Source: Pedobacter boryungensis (GTDB lineage: Bacteria > Bacteroidota > Bacteroidia > Sphingobacteriales > Sphingobacteriaceae). Taken from it: a stretch of 64,000 nt of DNA. Shown piece after piece: positions 1 through 7,944 of the stretch. The first letter of the stretch is position 1; every line of letters starts with the position of its first letter. Made by a program: the position numbers and the translations under genes. The stretch covers positions 744,001 through 808,000 of the forward strand of contig NZ_JABMKV010000002.1 in NCBI RefSeq assembly GCF_013204825.1, read 5' to 3'. Below the pieces are notes generated by a model. It was not told where the DNA came from. It was given only the letters and a program-made list of their open reading frames with translations, and made no database searches.

Positions 1-2
1 AT

Positions 3-176
3 AAATGTTTTGCGTCTGCTATAGCATTAGGGTATGAGAATATTTATTTAGAATCTATGCCAGAGTTAAATCAGGCTGTAAGTATGTACGAACGGTTAGG
101 TTTTGAGAAATTATGTAGCTCGTTAGGTAATTCGGGGCATTTTGGTTGTGATATTTGGATGGTGAAAAAATTGTAA
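3..176 (+). CDS. GNAT family N-acetyltransferase, C-terminal fragment
   Basis: The reading frame is open from the left edge of the window and ends at TAA 174-176, so only about 57 C-terminal residues are visible. The fragment contains YLESMPELNQAVSMYERLGF, the typical end of a GNAT domain: beta-strand 6, then the helix and the YxxxGF turn that precede the last strand. GNAT enzymes move an acyl group from acyl-CoA to an amine; the substrate cannot be told from this end. The gene is followed by a run of repeat hairpins rather than another gene. Confidence 0.75.
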   Translation, partial: KCFASAIALGYENIYLESMPELNQAVSMYERLGFEKLCSSLGNSGHFGCDIWMVKKL

Positions 177-188
177 AAACTTGCCCTT

Positions 189-342
189 GCATTAGGATTC
201 CCAATCGAGTTGGGAATGACGGTTGAGATGATAAGGTGATATCATCTAATCGCTAATTCTTTCTAATAGATTCCTCGTGCCTCGGAATGACAAATTTTGT
301 TTTATAATGCATTAATATTCCCAATCGAGTTGGGAATGACGG
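189..342. repeat. Intergenic repeat hairpins (two near-identical copies plus a divergent one)
   Basis: A roughly 34-bp unit occurs at 189-222 and again at 309-342, exactly 120 bp apart. The two copies differ at two positions. Each contains the small palindrome TTCCCAATCGAGTTGGGAA followed by TGACGG. A third, divergent unit (ATTCCTCGTGCCTCGGAAT then GACA) lies at about 269-293. The ~200 bp between the GNAT and DUF2130 genes hold nothing else that I recognise. Such short palindromic units are common between genes in Bacteroidota. Confidence 0.7.
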
Positions 343-377
343 CTATGTGGGAATGGCAAATCTGGTTATTATCATGA

Positions 378-1661
378 TTATTCTAACAACAAATCTTCTT
401 CTTCATCGCCTAAGCTCAATTGGATATTATCATTACCAGAAATTCCTTCAATGGAGCCACGAATATGTGCAGCGTTTAAAAGTACTTTTTCTAGCTGTTT
501 TTCTCTGCTTTTCCATAGGCGTTCCATGGCATCTCGTTCTCGCTGAATAGATAGTTTCATGCTCATAAAACCTTCGCGGATAGCTTTCCATTGTTCAGAA
601 AATTCATTTCCATTAAGGTAATCGTACAACATGTGCATTTTATCGCCCTTGTTTTCTTGTGTTTTAGTTGCGCCAAATAGTTTTATAATTCCATCTCTCA
701 GGATATAAGAAACTGCTTTAACTTCATCAAAGGAACAAATCCATACGCCATCTTTTTCTCCGAAACAATCCATCCCCTTTGGGTAACATTGGGTAACAAT
801 TACAGCAACATCTACGCCCATGCTGCGCATATCTTTTTTCAATTTCTCAATCCATTCCATCGAAAAATCCTTAGTTCGTTTGCTTTCGTAAATAATTTTA
901 CCACATTCTTGTCCGAATTGGTTGCGCACATTATGTACACAATCTGCCCCTCGAACACCCTTGCCAACTTCCTCAATTAAATCAAATGGAAAAGTATTTC
1001 GAAGCAATTCTTCCAGGATTAATTCCTGTACTTCACCTTGTAATTGCATAGAACCCTGCTCGGCTTTACGCTTCATTTCTTCGGCCAGTTTCTTTTGGTC
1101 GTCTAGTTGTTTTTCTAATTCCTTAACGCGGAGCTGATGTTCGGTATCTTTCAAATTGTTCTTTTCCAATTCTTGCTTGCGCACTTGGGCAACTAATTCT
1201 TCGCGTTGTTCTTGTAGCTTACGTTGGATGTTTAACTCCAATTCTGCTTCGCGATTTTTTATTTCTTGTTCCTTTTTTAAAAATTCAATTTCTTTAGCAC
1301 GAGCAAGTTTCAGCTTTTCTTCGTTCTCTTTATTGGCCTCTTCGAACATTTTCAGTTTATTCTCGAAATCTGCGCTTATCGTTTTACGTAAATTTTCGGC
1401 CATTGATGTTTGCAAAGCAGCCTTTTCTTGTGCTAATTTTTGCTCGAAAGCTAGTTCTTGTTGCTTTTTTTGCGTGTTGTAAAGTTCTTCTTGTTGTTTT
1501 TTTTGAATTTCAAATGCTTGGGATTTTTTCAGGAATTCTTCCTCTTTTTGCTTTTTGTAGCTTAACATTTCTTGCCTCATTCCTTGTTTAAGGTCTTCGG
1601 TAATTGCTGCTTCAAGCGGAAAAATATGATTACAACTAGGACATTTGATTTCTGTAGACAT
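378..1661 (-). CDS. DUF2130 domain-containing protein
   Basis: This 427-residue protein begins with a zinc-ribbon-like segment (IKCPSCNHIFPL, one CxxC pair). A very long charged coiled coil of K/E/Q-rich heptads follows from about residue 25 to 205. The compact C-terminal DUF2130 domain (about 215-400) contains EEVGKGVRGADCVHNVRNQF and YESKRTKDFSMEWIEKLK. The family is conserved in bacteria but has no established role; the C-terminal domain has been compared with nuclease folds, which I cannot test here. The start ATG (1661) is supported by a -7-like box at 1700-1707 on the same strand. It is divergent from the MFS gene. Confidence 0.85.
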   Translation of the reverse strand: MSTEIKCPSCNHIFPLEAAITEDLKQGMRQEMLSYKKQKEEEFLKKSQAFEIQKKQQEELYNTQKKQQELAFEQKLAQEKAALQTSMAENLRKTISADFENKLKMFEEANKENEEKLKLARAKEIEFLKKEQEIKNREAELELNIQRKLQEQREELVAQVRKQELEKNNLKDTEHQLRVKELEKQLDDQKKLAEEMKRKAEQGSMQLQGEVQELILEELLRNTFPFDLIEEVGKGVRGADCVHNVRNQFGQECGKIIYESKRTKDFSMEWIEKLKKDMRSMGVDVAVIVTQCYPKGMDCFGEKDGVWICSFDEVKAVSYILRDGIIKLFGATKTQENKGDKMHMLYDYLNGNEFSEQWKAIREGFMSMKLSIQRERDAMERLWKSREKQLEKVLLNAAHIRGSIEGISGNDNIQLSLGDEEEDLLLE

Positions 1662-1699
1662 TTGCTATGATTTTATTGATGCTAAATTTTAGGCGAACT

Positions 1700-1707
1700 C
1701 AAAAATA
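1700..1707 (-). promoter_or_regulatory. Putative -7 promoter element of the DUF2130 gene
   Basis: On the minus strand the sequence reads TATTTTTG, a full match to the Bacteroidota -7 consensus TAnnTTTG, 39 bases before the DUF2130 start codon. No clear -33 TTG was found at the usual distance, so confidence is moderate. Confidence 0.45.
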
Positions 1708-1742
1708 CAGAAATAATGGATAGGTTTTTACAGCCTAATGTC

Positions 1743-1750
1743 TATTTTTG
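1743..1750 (+). promoter_or_regulatory. Putative -7 promoter element of the MFS gene; decides its start
   Basis: TATTTTTG matches TAnnTTTG and ends 18 bases before ATG 1769. An in-frame TTG at 1748 lies inside this box, so it cannot be within the mRNA if the box is used. This favours ATG 1769 as the translation start. Confidence 0.5.
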
Positions 1751-1768
1751 GTTTACAATAAAACCTCC

Positions 1769-2983
1769 ATGTTTAGGTCGATAATTAACGCATACAAAAC
1801 CTCTTTTTCTGGATTAAGTAAAGAAACCTGGCTATTAAGTTCGGTAATTTTATTGAATCGTTGCGGGTATATGGCGGTTCCATTTATGGGTTTGTATGTT
1901 ACGCAAGCACTGCATCGCCCTGCGTCTGATGCTGGCATTATTATTTCTTTATTTGGTATAGGTTCTATTTTGGGTGCAACAGCAGGGGGTAAGTTAACCG
2001 ATATGTTTGGGTTTAGACCGGTCCAAATTTTTTCATCCCTAATTGGTGGTGCGCTTTTTTTAGTGTTTTCGCAGGTGAGCCACTTTAATACACTATGTGT
2101 GTTAGCCGTATTAATTAGCTTTTTTTACGATGCTTTTCGACCAGCAAATTTTACAGCTATTGCTGCGTATGCAGCAGAAGGAAAAGAAACTCGTTCATAT
2201 TCTTTGAACCGTTTAGCTACGAATATAGGTTGGGCTGTTGGGGTGAGTATGGGTGGTATTATTGCTTCTTTTAATTATAAATTGCTATTTATTGTAGATG
2301 GAACTGTAAGTATTTTAGTCGCCGTAGCTATTTTTATGTTTTTGCCTACTGTTAAAGGTTTTAGAAAGGCAACGATTGAAAAAATGAAGGGAATTGTGGT
2401 ACGCAAGCCTTGGCAGGATGCGTTGTTTGTGAAATTTATTTTGCTCACTACTGTTTTTGCAACATGTTTCTTTTTAATGTTTAGGGTGGTGCCTGTGTTT
2501 TTTAAAGAGGTTTGGCATTTAGACGAGGCATTAATTGGGTTAATTTTAGGTGTGAATGGAGTTTTAATTGCACTGTTTGAAATGATCATGATTAGTAAGA
2601 TCGAAAATAAACGACCGGCAGTTTTTTATATTGTAATAGGGGTTTTAATTGTCGGACTTTCTTTTGCCGTGTTAATGCTGCCAAAATTTTTGCCAGTTGT
2701 TGTGGCTTTATTAAGTGTAATTTGTTTCACATTTGGTGAGATGTTTGCAATTCCATTTATTAATACTTTTGTTATTAAACGTAGCAACGAATTTAACCGC
2801 GGACAGTATGCTGCGGGCTATACGGTTGGCTGGTCTATTGCACAAGTAATTGGTCCTACTGGTGGATTTTATTTAGCTGAAAAACTCGGTTATAATGCAC
2901 TTTGGATAGGTATTACAATCTTACTTTTAGTTTGCGCTTATGGGTATAGCGCTTTAAATTATAAGGAAGAATTAAAAAATTAA
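1769..2983 (+). CDS. MFS transporter (DHA1-like)
   Basis: This is a 404-residue major facilitator with about twelve hydrophobic segments. Between TM2 and TM3 it has the signature GGKLTDMFGFRPVQ (motif A, G-x-L-T-D-x-F-G-x-R/K-P). The first hydrophobic segment has MGLYVTQALHRPASDAGII, typical of drug:H+ antiporter-like MFS proteins related to MdtH/YttB. The substrate is unknown; multidrug or metabolite export is a reasonable family-level inference. I chose ATG 1769 over the upstream TTG because the latter lies inside a promoter box. It is monocistronic by position: a divergent gene lies upstream, and the downstream response regulator has its own spacing of about 40 bp. Confidence 0.85.
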   Translation: MFRSIINAYKTSFSGLSKETWLLSSVILLNRCGYMAVPFMGLYVTQALHRPASDAGIIISLFGIGSILGATAGGKLTDMFGFRPVQIFSSLIGGALFLVFSQVSHFNTLCVLAVLISFFYDAFRPANFTAIAAYAAEGKETRSYSLNRLATNIGWAVGVSMGGIIASFNYKLLFIVDGTVSILVAVAIFMFLPTVKGFRKATIEKMKGIVVRKPWQDALFVKFILLTTVFATCFFLMFRVVPVFFKEVWHLDEALIGLILGVNGVLIALFEMIMISKIENKRPAVFYIVIGVLIVGLSFAVLMLPKFLPVVVALLSVICFTFGEMFAIPFINTFVIKRSNEFNRGQYAAGYTVGWSIAQVIGPTGGFYLAEKLGYNALWIGITILLLVCAYGYSALNYKEELKN

Positions 2984-3025
2984 ATTAATCAAACAATCAT
3001 TGCACTTTTTTGTTCATCTTAGCAT

Positions 3026-3400
3026 ATGAAGAAACGGATACACATTTTAGAAGATGATAAGGATATAGGTTACATCATCGAATTTTTATTGAAAGATGAG
3101 GGATACGATTTACAGCTTTCCTCTACATTTGCAGAAATGAAAAAGAAGTTAAAAGATTCAATTCCTGATCTTTTCATTTTAGACGTAATGCTTCCAGATG
3201 GAAATGGTATTGAAATTTGTCACGATTTAAAGAATGACATTTTCACTAAACATATTCCGGTTATTGTGATGTCGGCTAATATTAGAAGCAAACAAATGAG
3301 TGAAATGGCTGCGCCAGATGATTACATTAGCAAACCATTTGACTTAGACGATATCGAAAATAGGATTAAGAGATTAATAGATAAAAAAGCAGTGTCATAA
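3026..3400 (+). CDS. Single-domain response regulator (CheY-like receiver)
   Basis: This 124-residue protein consists of one receiver domain and no output domain. The acidic pocket (E9, D10, D11), the phospho-acceptor D53 in LDVMLPDG, the switch residue S83 in VIVMSAN and the conserved K103 in SKPF are all present, so it should be phosphorylatable. There is no histidine kinase in the window, so its partner is elsewhere. Single-domain receivers act in phosphorelays or by binding a target protein. A hairpin with a T-run follows directly, so it is transcribed alone or as the last gene after the MFS gene. Confidence 0.9.
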   Translation: MKKRIHILEDDKDIGYIIEFLLKDEGYDLQLSSTFAEMKKKLKDSIPDLFILDVMLPDGNGIEICHDLKNDIFTKHIPVIVMSANIRSKQMSEMAAPDDYISKPFDLDDIENRIKRLIDKKAVS

Positions 3401-3411
3401 GCTTTTAAAGG

Positions 3412-3449
3412 GATGAACCAGGTGTGAAAATCTGTGTTCATCTTTTTTT
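3412..3449 (+). terminator. Rho-independent terminator after the response regulator
   Basis: GATGAAC (3412-3418) pairs with GTTCATC (3436-3442), followed by seven T residues. The loop is 17 bases. It sits 12 bases after the stop codon. Confidence 0.7.
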
Positions 3450-3457
3450 GCCTAAAA

Positions 3458-3682
3458 TTATTGGGTAAATTGCCAAGGTAAACGATCTATTTTATCTCCA
3501 ATTAGCTGCACGCTTTCTGCAGTAAGTTCTTCTTTTGCGTATTCTTCCATCATCCAGCCGCCATCTTTCTTTCTAATAAAACCAATAGGTTTATTATCTA
3601 CCGTTACTCGGTACAAATTTTTTTCTATAGGTTTTACTTTTACCAATCTTTCTCCAAGGCTATATACCAGATGCTCTTCCAT
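3458..3682 (-). CDS. Conserved small hypothetical protein (74 aa)
   Basis: This small acidic/basic mixed protein of 74 residues has no signal peptide or membrane segment. Its sequence alternates short beta-like stretches (LVKVKPIEKNLYRVTVDNK, IGFIRKKDGGW) with a C-terminal helix. That resembles a small all-beta fold, but I do not recognise a family. It converges with the response regulator and diverges from the pentapeptide gene, with about 84 bp between the two start codons. Coding potential is supported by the clean frame and by fitting exactly between a terminator and a divergent gene. Confidence 0.6.
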   Translation of the reverse strand: MEEHLVYSLGERLVKVKPIEKNLYRVTVDNKPIGFIRKKDGGWMMEEYAKEELTAESVQLIGDKIDRLPWQFTQ

Positions 3683-3766
3683 TCGGTAAAACTAAATTTT
3701 TATTTTAAACTATTTAGAAAAGGATTTCAACAACCTTTTGCTATTTTGCAGCCCTCAATTTTAGCA

Positions 3767-4354
3767 ATGGAAGTCGAAGAAAATCTATATTACGTTAATC
3801 AAGTTTTCGAAAAAGTCTCAACCTTTCCAAAGGGATTAATAGAAACACAATTTGAAAAGTGTACTTTCATTAGCTGCGATTTTACCGAAGCAGATTTCTC
3901 AGGTTGTGATTTTATTAAATGCACTTTTGATGGCTGCAATTTAAGTATGATTAAATTTGGGTCAATTGGTTTTGATAAAGTGCAGTTTACGAATTGCAAA
4001 TTGATTGGCGTAGATTTTTCGCACACTAAAGATTTTTTGTTTGGTGTAGATTTTACGAATTGCATTTTAGACTATGCAGCTTTTATGAAAAAGAAAAATC
4101 GTAAATGCCATTTTATTAATTGTTCATTAAAAGGAACTGATTTTTCAGAGGCAGACTTAACTTCAGCGGTATTTGAACGTTGTGATTTAAGTGCTGCGGT
4201 TTTTATGCGAAGCATTTTAAATAACGCCAACTTTACGTCAGCTATTAACTTTACCATAGATCCCGAAAAAAATCTGCTCAGAAAAGCAAAATTCTCAGCA
4301 GATGGTTTAGCAGGTTTGCTTACTACTTATGGCATCGTTGTTGAAGAGAGCTAG
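3767..4354 (+). CDS. Pentapeptide-repeat protein
   Basis: This 195-residue protein has consecutive pentapeptide repeats of the A(D/N)Lxx type, for example CDFTEADFSGCDFIKCTFDG and, near the C-terminus, CSLKGTDFSEADLTSAVFER. These should fold as a right-handed quadrilateral beta-helix. Family members include the gyrase-protecting Qnr/MfpA proteins and many of unknown role; nothing here assigns it to the gyrase-protecting group. An upstream in-frame ATG at 3671 would overlap the divergent gene and carry 32 residues without repeats, so ATG 3767 (MEVEEN) is preferred. The sequence TATTTTGC at 3742-3749, close to a -7 box, lies just upstream of it. Confidence 0.85.
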   Translation: MEVEENLYYVNQVFEKVSTFPKGLIETQFEKCTFISCDFTEADFSGCDFIKCTFDGCNLSMIKFGSIGFDKVQFTNCKLIGVDFSHTKDFLFGVDFTNCILDYAAFMKKKNRKCHFINCSLKGTDFSEADLTSAVFERCDLSAAVFMRSILNNANFTSAINFTIDPEKNLLRKAKFSADGLAGLLTTYGIVVEES

Positions 4355-4418
4355 TAGAGATCTGATACTAAAAACTAATCGTCATCGTTTCAACCTACGT
4401 ATTTAATATAAAATTTAC

Positions 4419-5993
4419 ATGAATAACTTTAAAAAATTAATTCCACTCGTATTATTAGCAGCATTGCCTTTTGTATCCTTTGGACAAAAGATTAATTGGC
4501 AAAACCTTGATCTTAAAAAGGATTCTATTTTTGGGATCAGTACTGAAAAAGCTTACACAGATTTACTTAAAGGGAAAAAATCTACCCCTGTATTAGTTGC
4601 CGTTTTAGATGGTGGTGTAGATTTAAACCATGAAGATTTAAAAAGAGTAATATGGACTAACAAAAAGGAAATTGCTGGTAACGGTGTTGATGATGACAAA
4701 AATGGTTATGTTGACGATTTACATGGCTGGAACTTTTTGGGTGGTAAAAATGGATCGATAGAATTTGAAGCCTTGGAACTTACTCGTTTAGTACGTAGAG
4801 ATAATGCTCGTTTTGCAGGTGTAACTGCAGCAAATGTTCCTGAAAAAGATAAAACAGCTTATGAAACATTTATCAAGAATAGAACAGAAGTAGAAAAAGA
4901 ATTAGCTACAGCAAAAAGTAATTTGGCTGGTATTTCTGGTTTTAAATTCGTTTTGGATGCTGTTGTGAAAAAAATTGGCAAAGAAAATCCAACTAAAGCC
5001 GATTTCGAAGCATTTAAATCTGAAGATGCACAAGCAATGAGAGTGAGAGAAGCTGTGCTTAATGTATTAAATGAGATGGATTTCAAAACTTTTTACGAAA
5101 CTCAAATTGCTGAAGGGGTAAAATATTATACTACTCAGGTTAATTATAATTACAATGTTGATTATGATCCGAGAGCTATTGTGGGTGATAATCCTAATGA
5201 TAGTAAAGAACGTTTTTATGGAAATAATGATATTAAAGGCCCAGATGCTTTACATGGTTCGCATGTTGCTGGTATAATTGGCGCAGACCGTACCAACAAA
5301 ATTGGTGTTATGGGTGTAGCCGATAATATTATGATTATGGGTGTGCGCAATACACCGAATGGCGATGAAAGAGATAAAGATGTGGCGAATGCCATCCGCT
5401 ATGCGGCTGATAATGGTGCAAAAGTAATAAACATGAGTTTTGGTAAAGGTTACTCATGGGATAAAGCGGCGGTAGATGAAGCTGTAAAATATGCTGTGAG
5501 TAAAGATGTATTGTTAGTTCATGCAGCAGGTAATGAAAATGCTGATATTGATGTAGAAAGTAATTTTCCTAATCAAAAATATTTAGATGGTGGTGTAGCA
5601 AGCTCTTGGCTTACTGTTGGTGCATCTGGACCAAAAGATGATGAAACGTTAAAAGCAGCATTTTCAAATTATGGTAAAACATCGGTTGATGTTTTTGCGC
5701 CTGGTGTTCGTATCACTTCTACTGTACCAGATAATAAATACATTGAAGAAGACGGAACGAGTATGGCAGCACCAGTTGTAACAGGCTTAGCCGCATTAAT
5801 TCGTTCGTATTATCCAAAGCTTACTGCAATGCAAGTAAAAGAGATTATCATGAAATCTGTAGTGAAAGTTAATCACAACGTTTCAACAATGAAAGGTGCA
5901 GAAACAGTAAGTATTCCTTTTGCAGATTTATGTGTAACTGGTGGAATTGTAAATGCATATAACGCGTTAAAATTGGCAGCAACTTATAAGTAG
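4419..5993 (+). CDS. Secreted S8 family peptidase (subtilase) with a large insertion
   Basis: This 524-residue serine protease has a signal peptide at residues 1-22 (LLAALPFVSFG then Q). The catalytic triad is D64 (VAVLDGGVD), H279 (HGSHVAGIIGA) and S448 (GTSMAAP), so it should be active. The catalytic Asp and His are about 215 residues apart, against about 30 in subtilisin. The inserted part (about 80-270) is helical and charged and could act as an internal lid or prodomain. It is probably periplasmic or outer-membrane associated; no type IX sorting domain is visible at the C-terminus. A terminator follows the stop codon. Confidence 0.92.
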   Translation: MNNFKKLIPLVLLAALPFVSFGQKINWQNLDLKKDSIFGISTEKAYTDLLKGKKSTPVLVAVLDGGVDLNHEDLKRVIWTNKKEIAGNGVDDDKNGYVDDLHGWNFLGGKNGSIEFEALELTRLVRRDNARFAGVTAANVPEKDKTAYETFIKNRTEVEKELATAKSNLAGISGFKFVLDAVVKKIGKENPTKADFEAFKSEDAQAMRVREAVLNVLNEMDFKTFYETQIAEGVKYYTTQVNYNYNVDYDPRAIVGDNPNDSKERFYGNNDIKGPDALHGSHVAGIIGADRTNKIGVMGVADNIMIMGVRNTPNGDERDKDVANAIRYAADNGAKVINMSFGKGYSWDKAAVDEAVKYAVSKDVLLVHAAGNENADIDVESNFPNQKYLDGGVASSWLTVGASGPKDDETLKAAFSNYGKTSVDVFAPGVRITSTVPDNKYIEEDGTSMAAPVVTGLAALIRSYYPKLTAMQVKEIIMKSVVKVNHNVSTMKGAETVSIPFADLCVTGGIVNAYNALKLAATYK

Positions 5994-6016
5994 AACTTTT
6001 CAACTGAATAGTATTT

Positions 6017-6045
6017 AGCCTCGATAATTTATCGGGGCTTTTTTG
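6017..6045 (+). terminator. Terminator after the subtilase gene
   Basis: AGCCTCGATAA and TTATCGGGGCT form a stem with one G-T pair and a tiny loop, followed by TTTTTTG. Confidence 0.8.
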
Positions 6046-6103
6046 TTTATTTCTATTAAAAAAGCAATAAATTACTATGCATGCAGAATAAATTTAAAAT
6101 CGG

Positions 6104-6134
6104 TTGTTGCAGAAAAGATAATTTATTAGATTTG
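6104..6134 (+). promoter_or_regulatory. Putative promoter of the acyl-CoA ligase gene
   Basis: TTG elements at 6104-6109 and TAGATTTG at 6127-6134 are spaced as in Bacteroidota housekeeping promoters (-33 TTG and -7 TAnnTTTG about 20 bp apart). The start codon is 38 bases downstream. Confidence 0.6.
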
Positions 6135-6171
6135 AGAAACGGCAACACTAGTCAAGTTAAAAAGTCATCCC

Positions 6172-7944
6172 ATGTCTACAACCATAACCAGAGTATTTGA
6201 TCTTTTAAAGTATAACCTCGATAATTTTCCTAAACCAGAATTTATTAGTGGTAAAACCAATGGGAAATGGACAAAATACAGTACTCAAGAGTTTTGTGAA
6301 GTAACTGATAACCTTAGTCGCGGATTAACTACAATAGGTATTGGCAAGGGAAGTAGAGTTGCTGTAATGTCGCATAATAGACCAGAATGGAACATTTGTG
6401 ATTTCGCAATTATGCAGTTGGGGGCTTATCAAATCCCCTTATATCCCACTTTAGCAGAGCATGATGTTAAGTTTATTATAGAGAATGCAGATATTACAGT
6501 AGTGTTTGTGAGCGATGAAGCAATTTATCATAAAGTAAAAGCTGTTGCTAAAGATTTAAAACACCCTATTAAAATTTACTCATTTAACAAAGTTGAGGGT
6601 GCTGAAAACTGGCAAGGGCTGATTGACACTGGAAAATCCAGTTCACAAATAGATTTAGAAAGTTATAGAGAAGCTGTAACAAGCGAAGATATTTTAACTT
6701 TAATTTATACTTCTGGTACAACTGGTACACCAAAGGGAGTAATGCTTACACATAATAATTTAGTACTAAATTTCGAGAAATCTGCTATTATTTTTCCTAA
6801 AGAAGTAAAAACTGCCCTTAGCTTTTTGCCTTTATCACACATCTTCGAAAGAATGATTTCTTACTTGTATGTGTATTCTGGAGTTTCTATCTATTATGCC
6901 GAAAGCATGGATACCATTGTTGCCGATATTCAAGAAGTTAAACCAAATGCGTTTTCTACCGTACCTCGATTACTAGAAAAAGTGTATGATAAAATTATGG
7001 AAAAGGGCAAAGACTTAACAGGAATTAAAAGAGGAATTTTCTTTTGGTCGCTTGCTTTAGCCGAAAAATATGATTTTAAAAATGGGTGGTGGTATAATTT
7101 TCAATTAGACATTGCTCGTAAATTGGTGTTCAAAAAATGGCAAGAAGCATTAGGTGGTCGCATTGTGGTGTTGGCATCTGGTGGTGCAGCATTAAATCCG
7201 AGATTGGCTCGTATATTTTGGGCAGCAGGAATGCCCGTTTTTGAAGGATATGGCTTAACAGAAACTTCGCCAGTAATTACAGTTAATCATTTTGGTGCAA
7301 CCATGTTTGGTACGGTTGGCCCAGTGATAGAGGGAGTTGAAATTAAAATTGCAGAGGACGGAGAGATCTTAACGCGTGGTCATCATATTATGAAAGGTTA
7401 TTATTTAAGAGATGATTTAACCGCAGAAAGCATAGATAAAGATGGCTGGTTCCATACAGGAGATATTGGGGAAATTTTAGAAGGAAAATTCTTAAAAATC
7501 ACCGATCGTAAAAAAGAAATTTTTAAAACTGCCGGAGGAAAATACATCGCTCCTCAAATGCTAGAAAATAGATATAAAGAATCGCCATTAATTGAGCAAA
7601 TAATGGTGTTGGGTGAAAACAGAAAATTCCCATCTGCATTAATTGTGCCTGCTTTCCCTGCTTTAAAAACATGGTGTGATAAGAAAGGAATAACCTATAC
7701 TACCAATGAAGAAATGATTTGTAATGATCAAGTAATTGATAAATTTAATCGCATAATTGCTACATTAGGAACTGAATTTGGCAAATGGGAGCAAGTAAAA
7801 CGTTTCGCATTATTGCCAAAAGAATTTAGTATTGATGGTGGTGAACTTACACCAAAGTTGAGCTTTAAACGAAAAGTTATTTTAGAAAAAAATAAAGACA
7901 TTATCGAAAAGATTTATAAAGATGCAGAGAATTACAAAGTATAG
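6172..7944 (+). CDS. Long-chain fatty acid--CoA ligase (AMP-forming)
   Basis: This 590-residue ANL-superfamily enzyme activates a fatty acid with ATP to acyl-AMP and then to acyl-CoA. The P-loop-like motif TLIYTSGTTGTPKGV lies at about 176-190. The adenylate-binding GYGLTETSP, the WFHTGDIG hinge region and DRKKEIFKTAGGKYIAPQ are also present. It most resembles the FadD15-type cytoplasmic ligases of Bacteroidota. The product would feed the beta-oxidation operon at 13.5-19.5 kb or lipid synthesis. It has its own promoter and overlaps the next gene by 23 bases, so the two are probably co-transcribed. Confidence 0.93.
   Translation: MSTTITRVFDLLKYNLDNFPKPEFISGKTNGKWTKYSTQEFCEVTDNLSRGLTTIGIGKGSRVAVMSHNRPEWNICDFAIMQLGAYQIPLYPTLAEHDVKFIIENADITVVFVSDEAIYHKVKAVAKDLKHPIKIYSFNKVEGAENWQGLIDTGKSSSQIDLESYREAVTSEDILTLIYTSGTTGTPKGVMLTHNNLVLNFEKSAIIFPKEVKTALSFLPLSHIFERMISYLYVYSGVSIYYAESMDTIVADIQEVKPNAFSTVPRLLEKVYDKIMEKGKDLTGIKRGIFFWSLALAEKYDFKNGWWYNFQLDIARKLVFKKWQEALGGRIVVLASGGAALNPRLARIFWAAGMPVFEGYGLTETSPVITVNHFGATMFGTVGPVIEGVEIKIAEDGEILTRGHHIMKGYYLRDDLTAESIDKDGWFHTGDIGEILEGKFLKITDRKKEIFKTAGGKYIAPQMLENRYKESPLIEQIMVLGENRKFPSALIVPAFPALKTWCDKKGITYTTNEEMICNDQVIDKFNRIIATLGTEFGKWEQVKRFALLPKEFSIDGGELTPKLSFKRKVILEKNKDIIEKIYKDAENYKV

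Noticed and set aside
189-342. CRISPR array
   Set aside because: There are only two near-identical units and a diverged third, each a palindrome, with no unique spacers of fixed size and no cas genes nearby.
1156-1482. Plus-strand open frame inside the DUF2130 gene
   Set aside because: Its Ser/Phe-rich composition is the antisense of the K/E-rich coiled coil, a shadow of the real gene.
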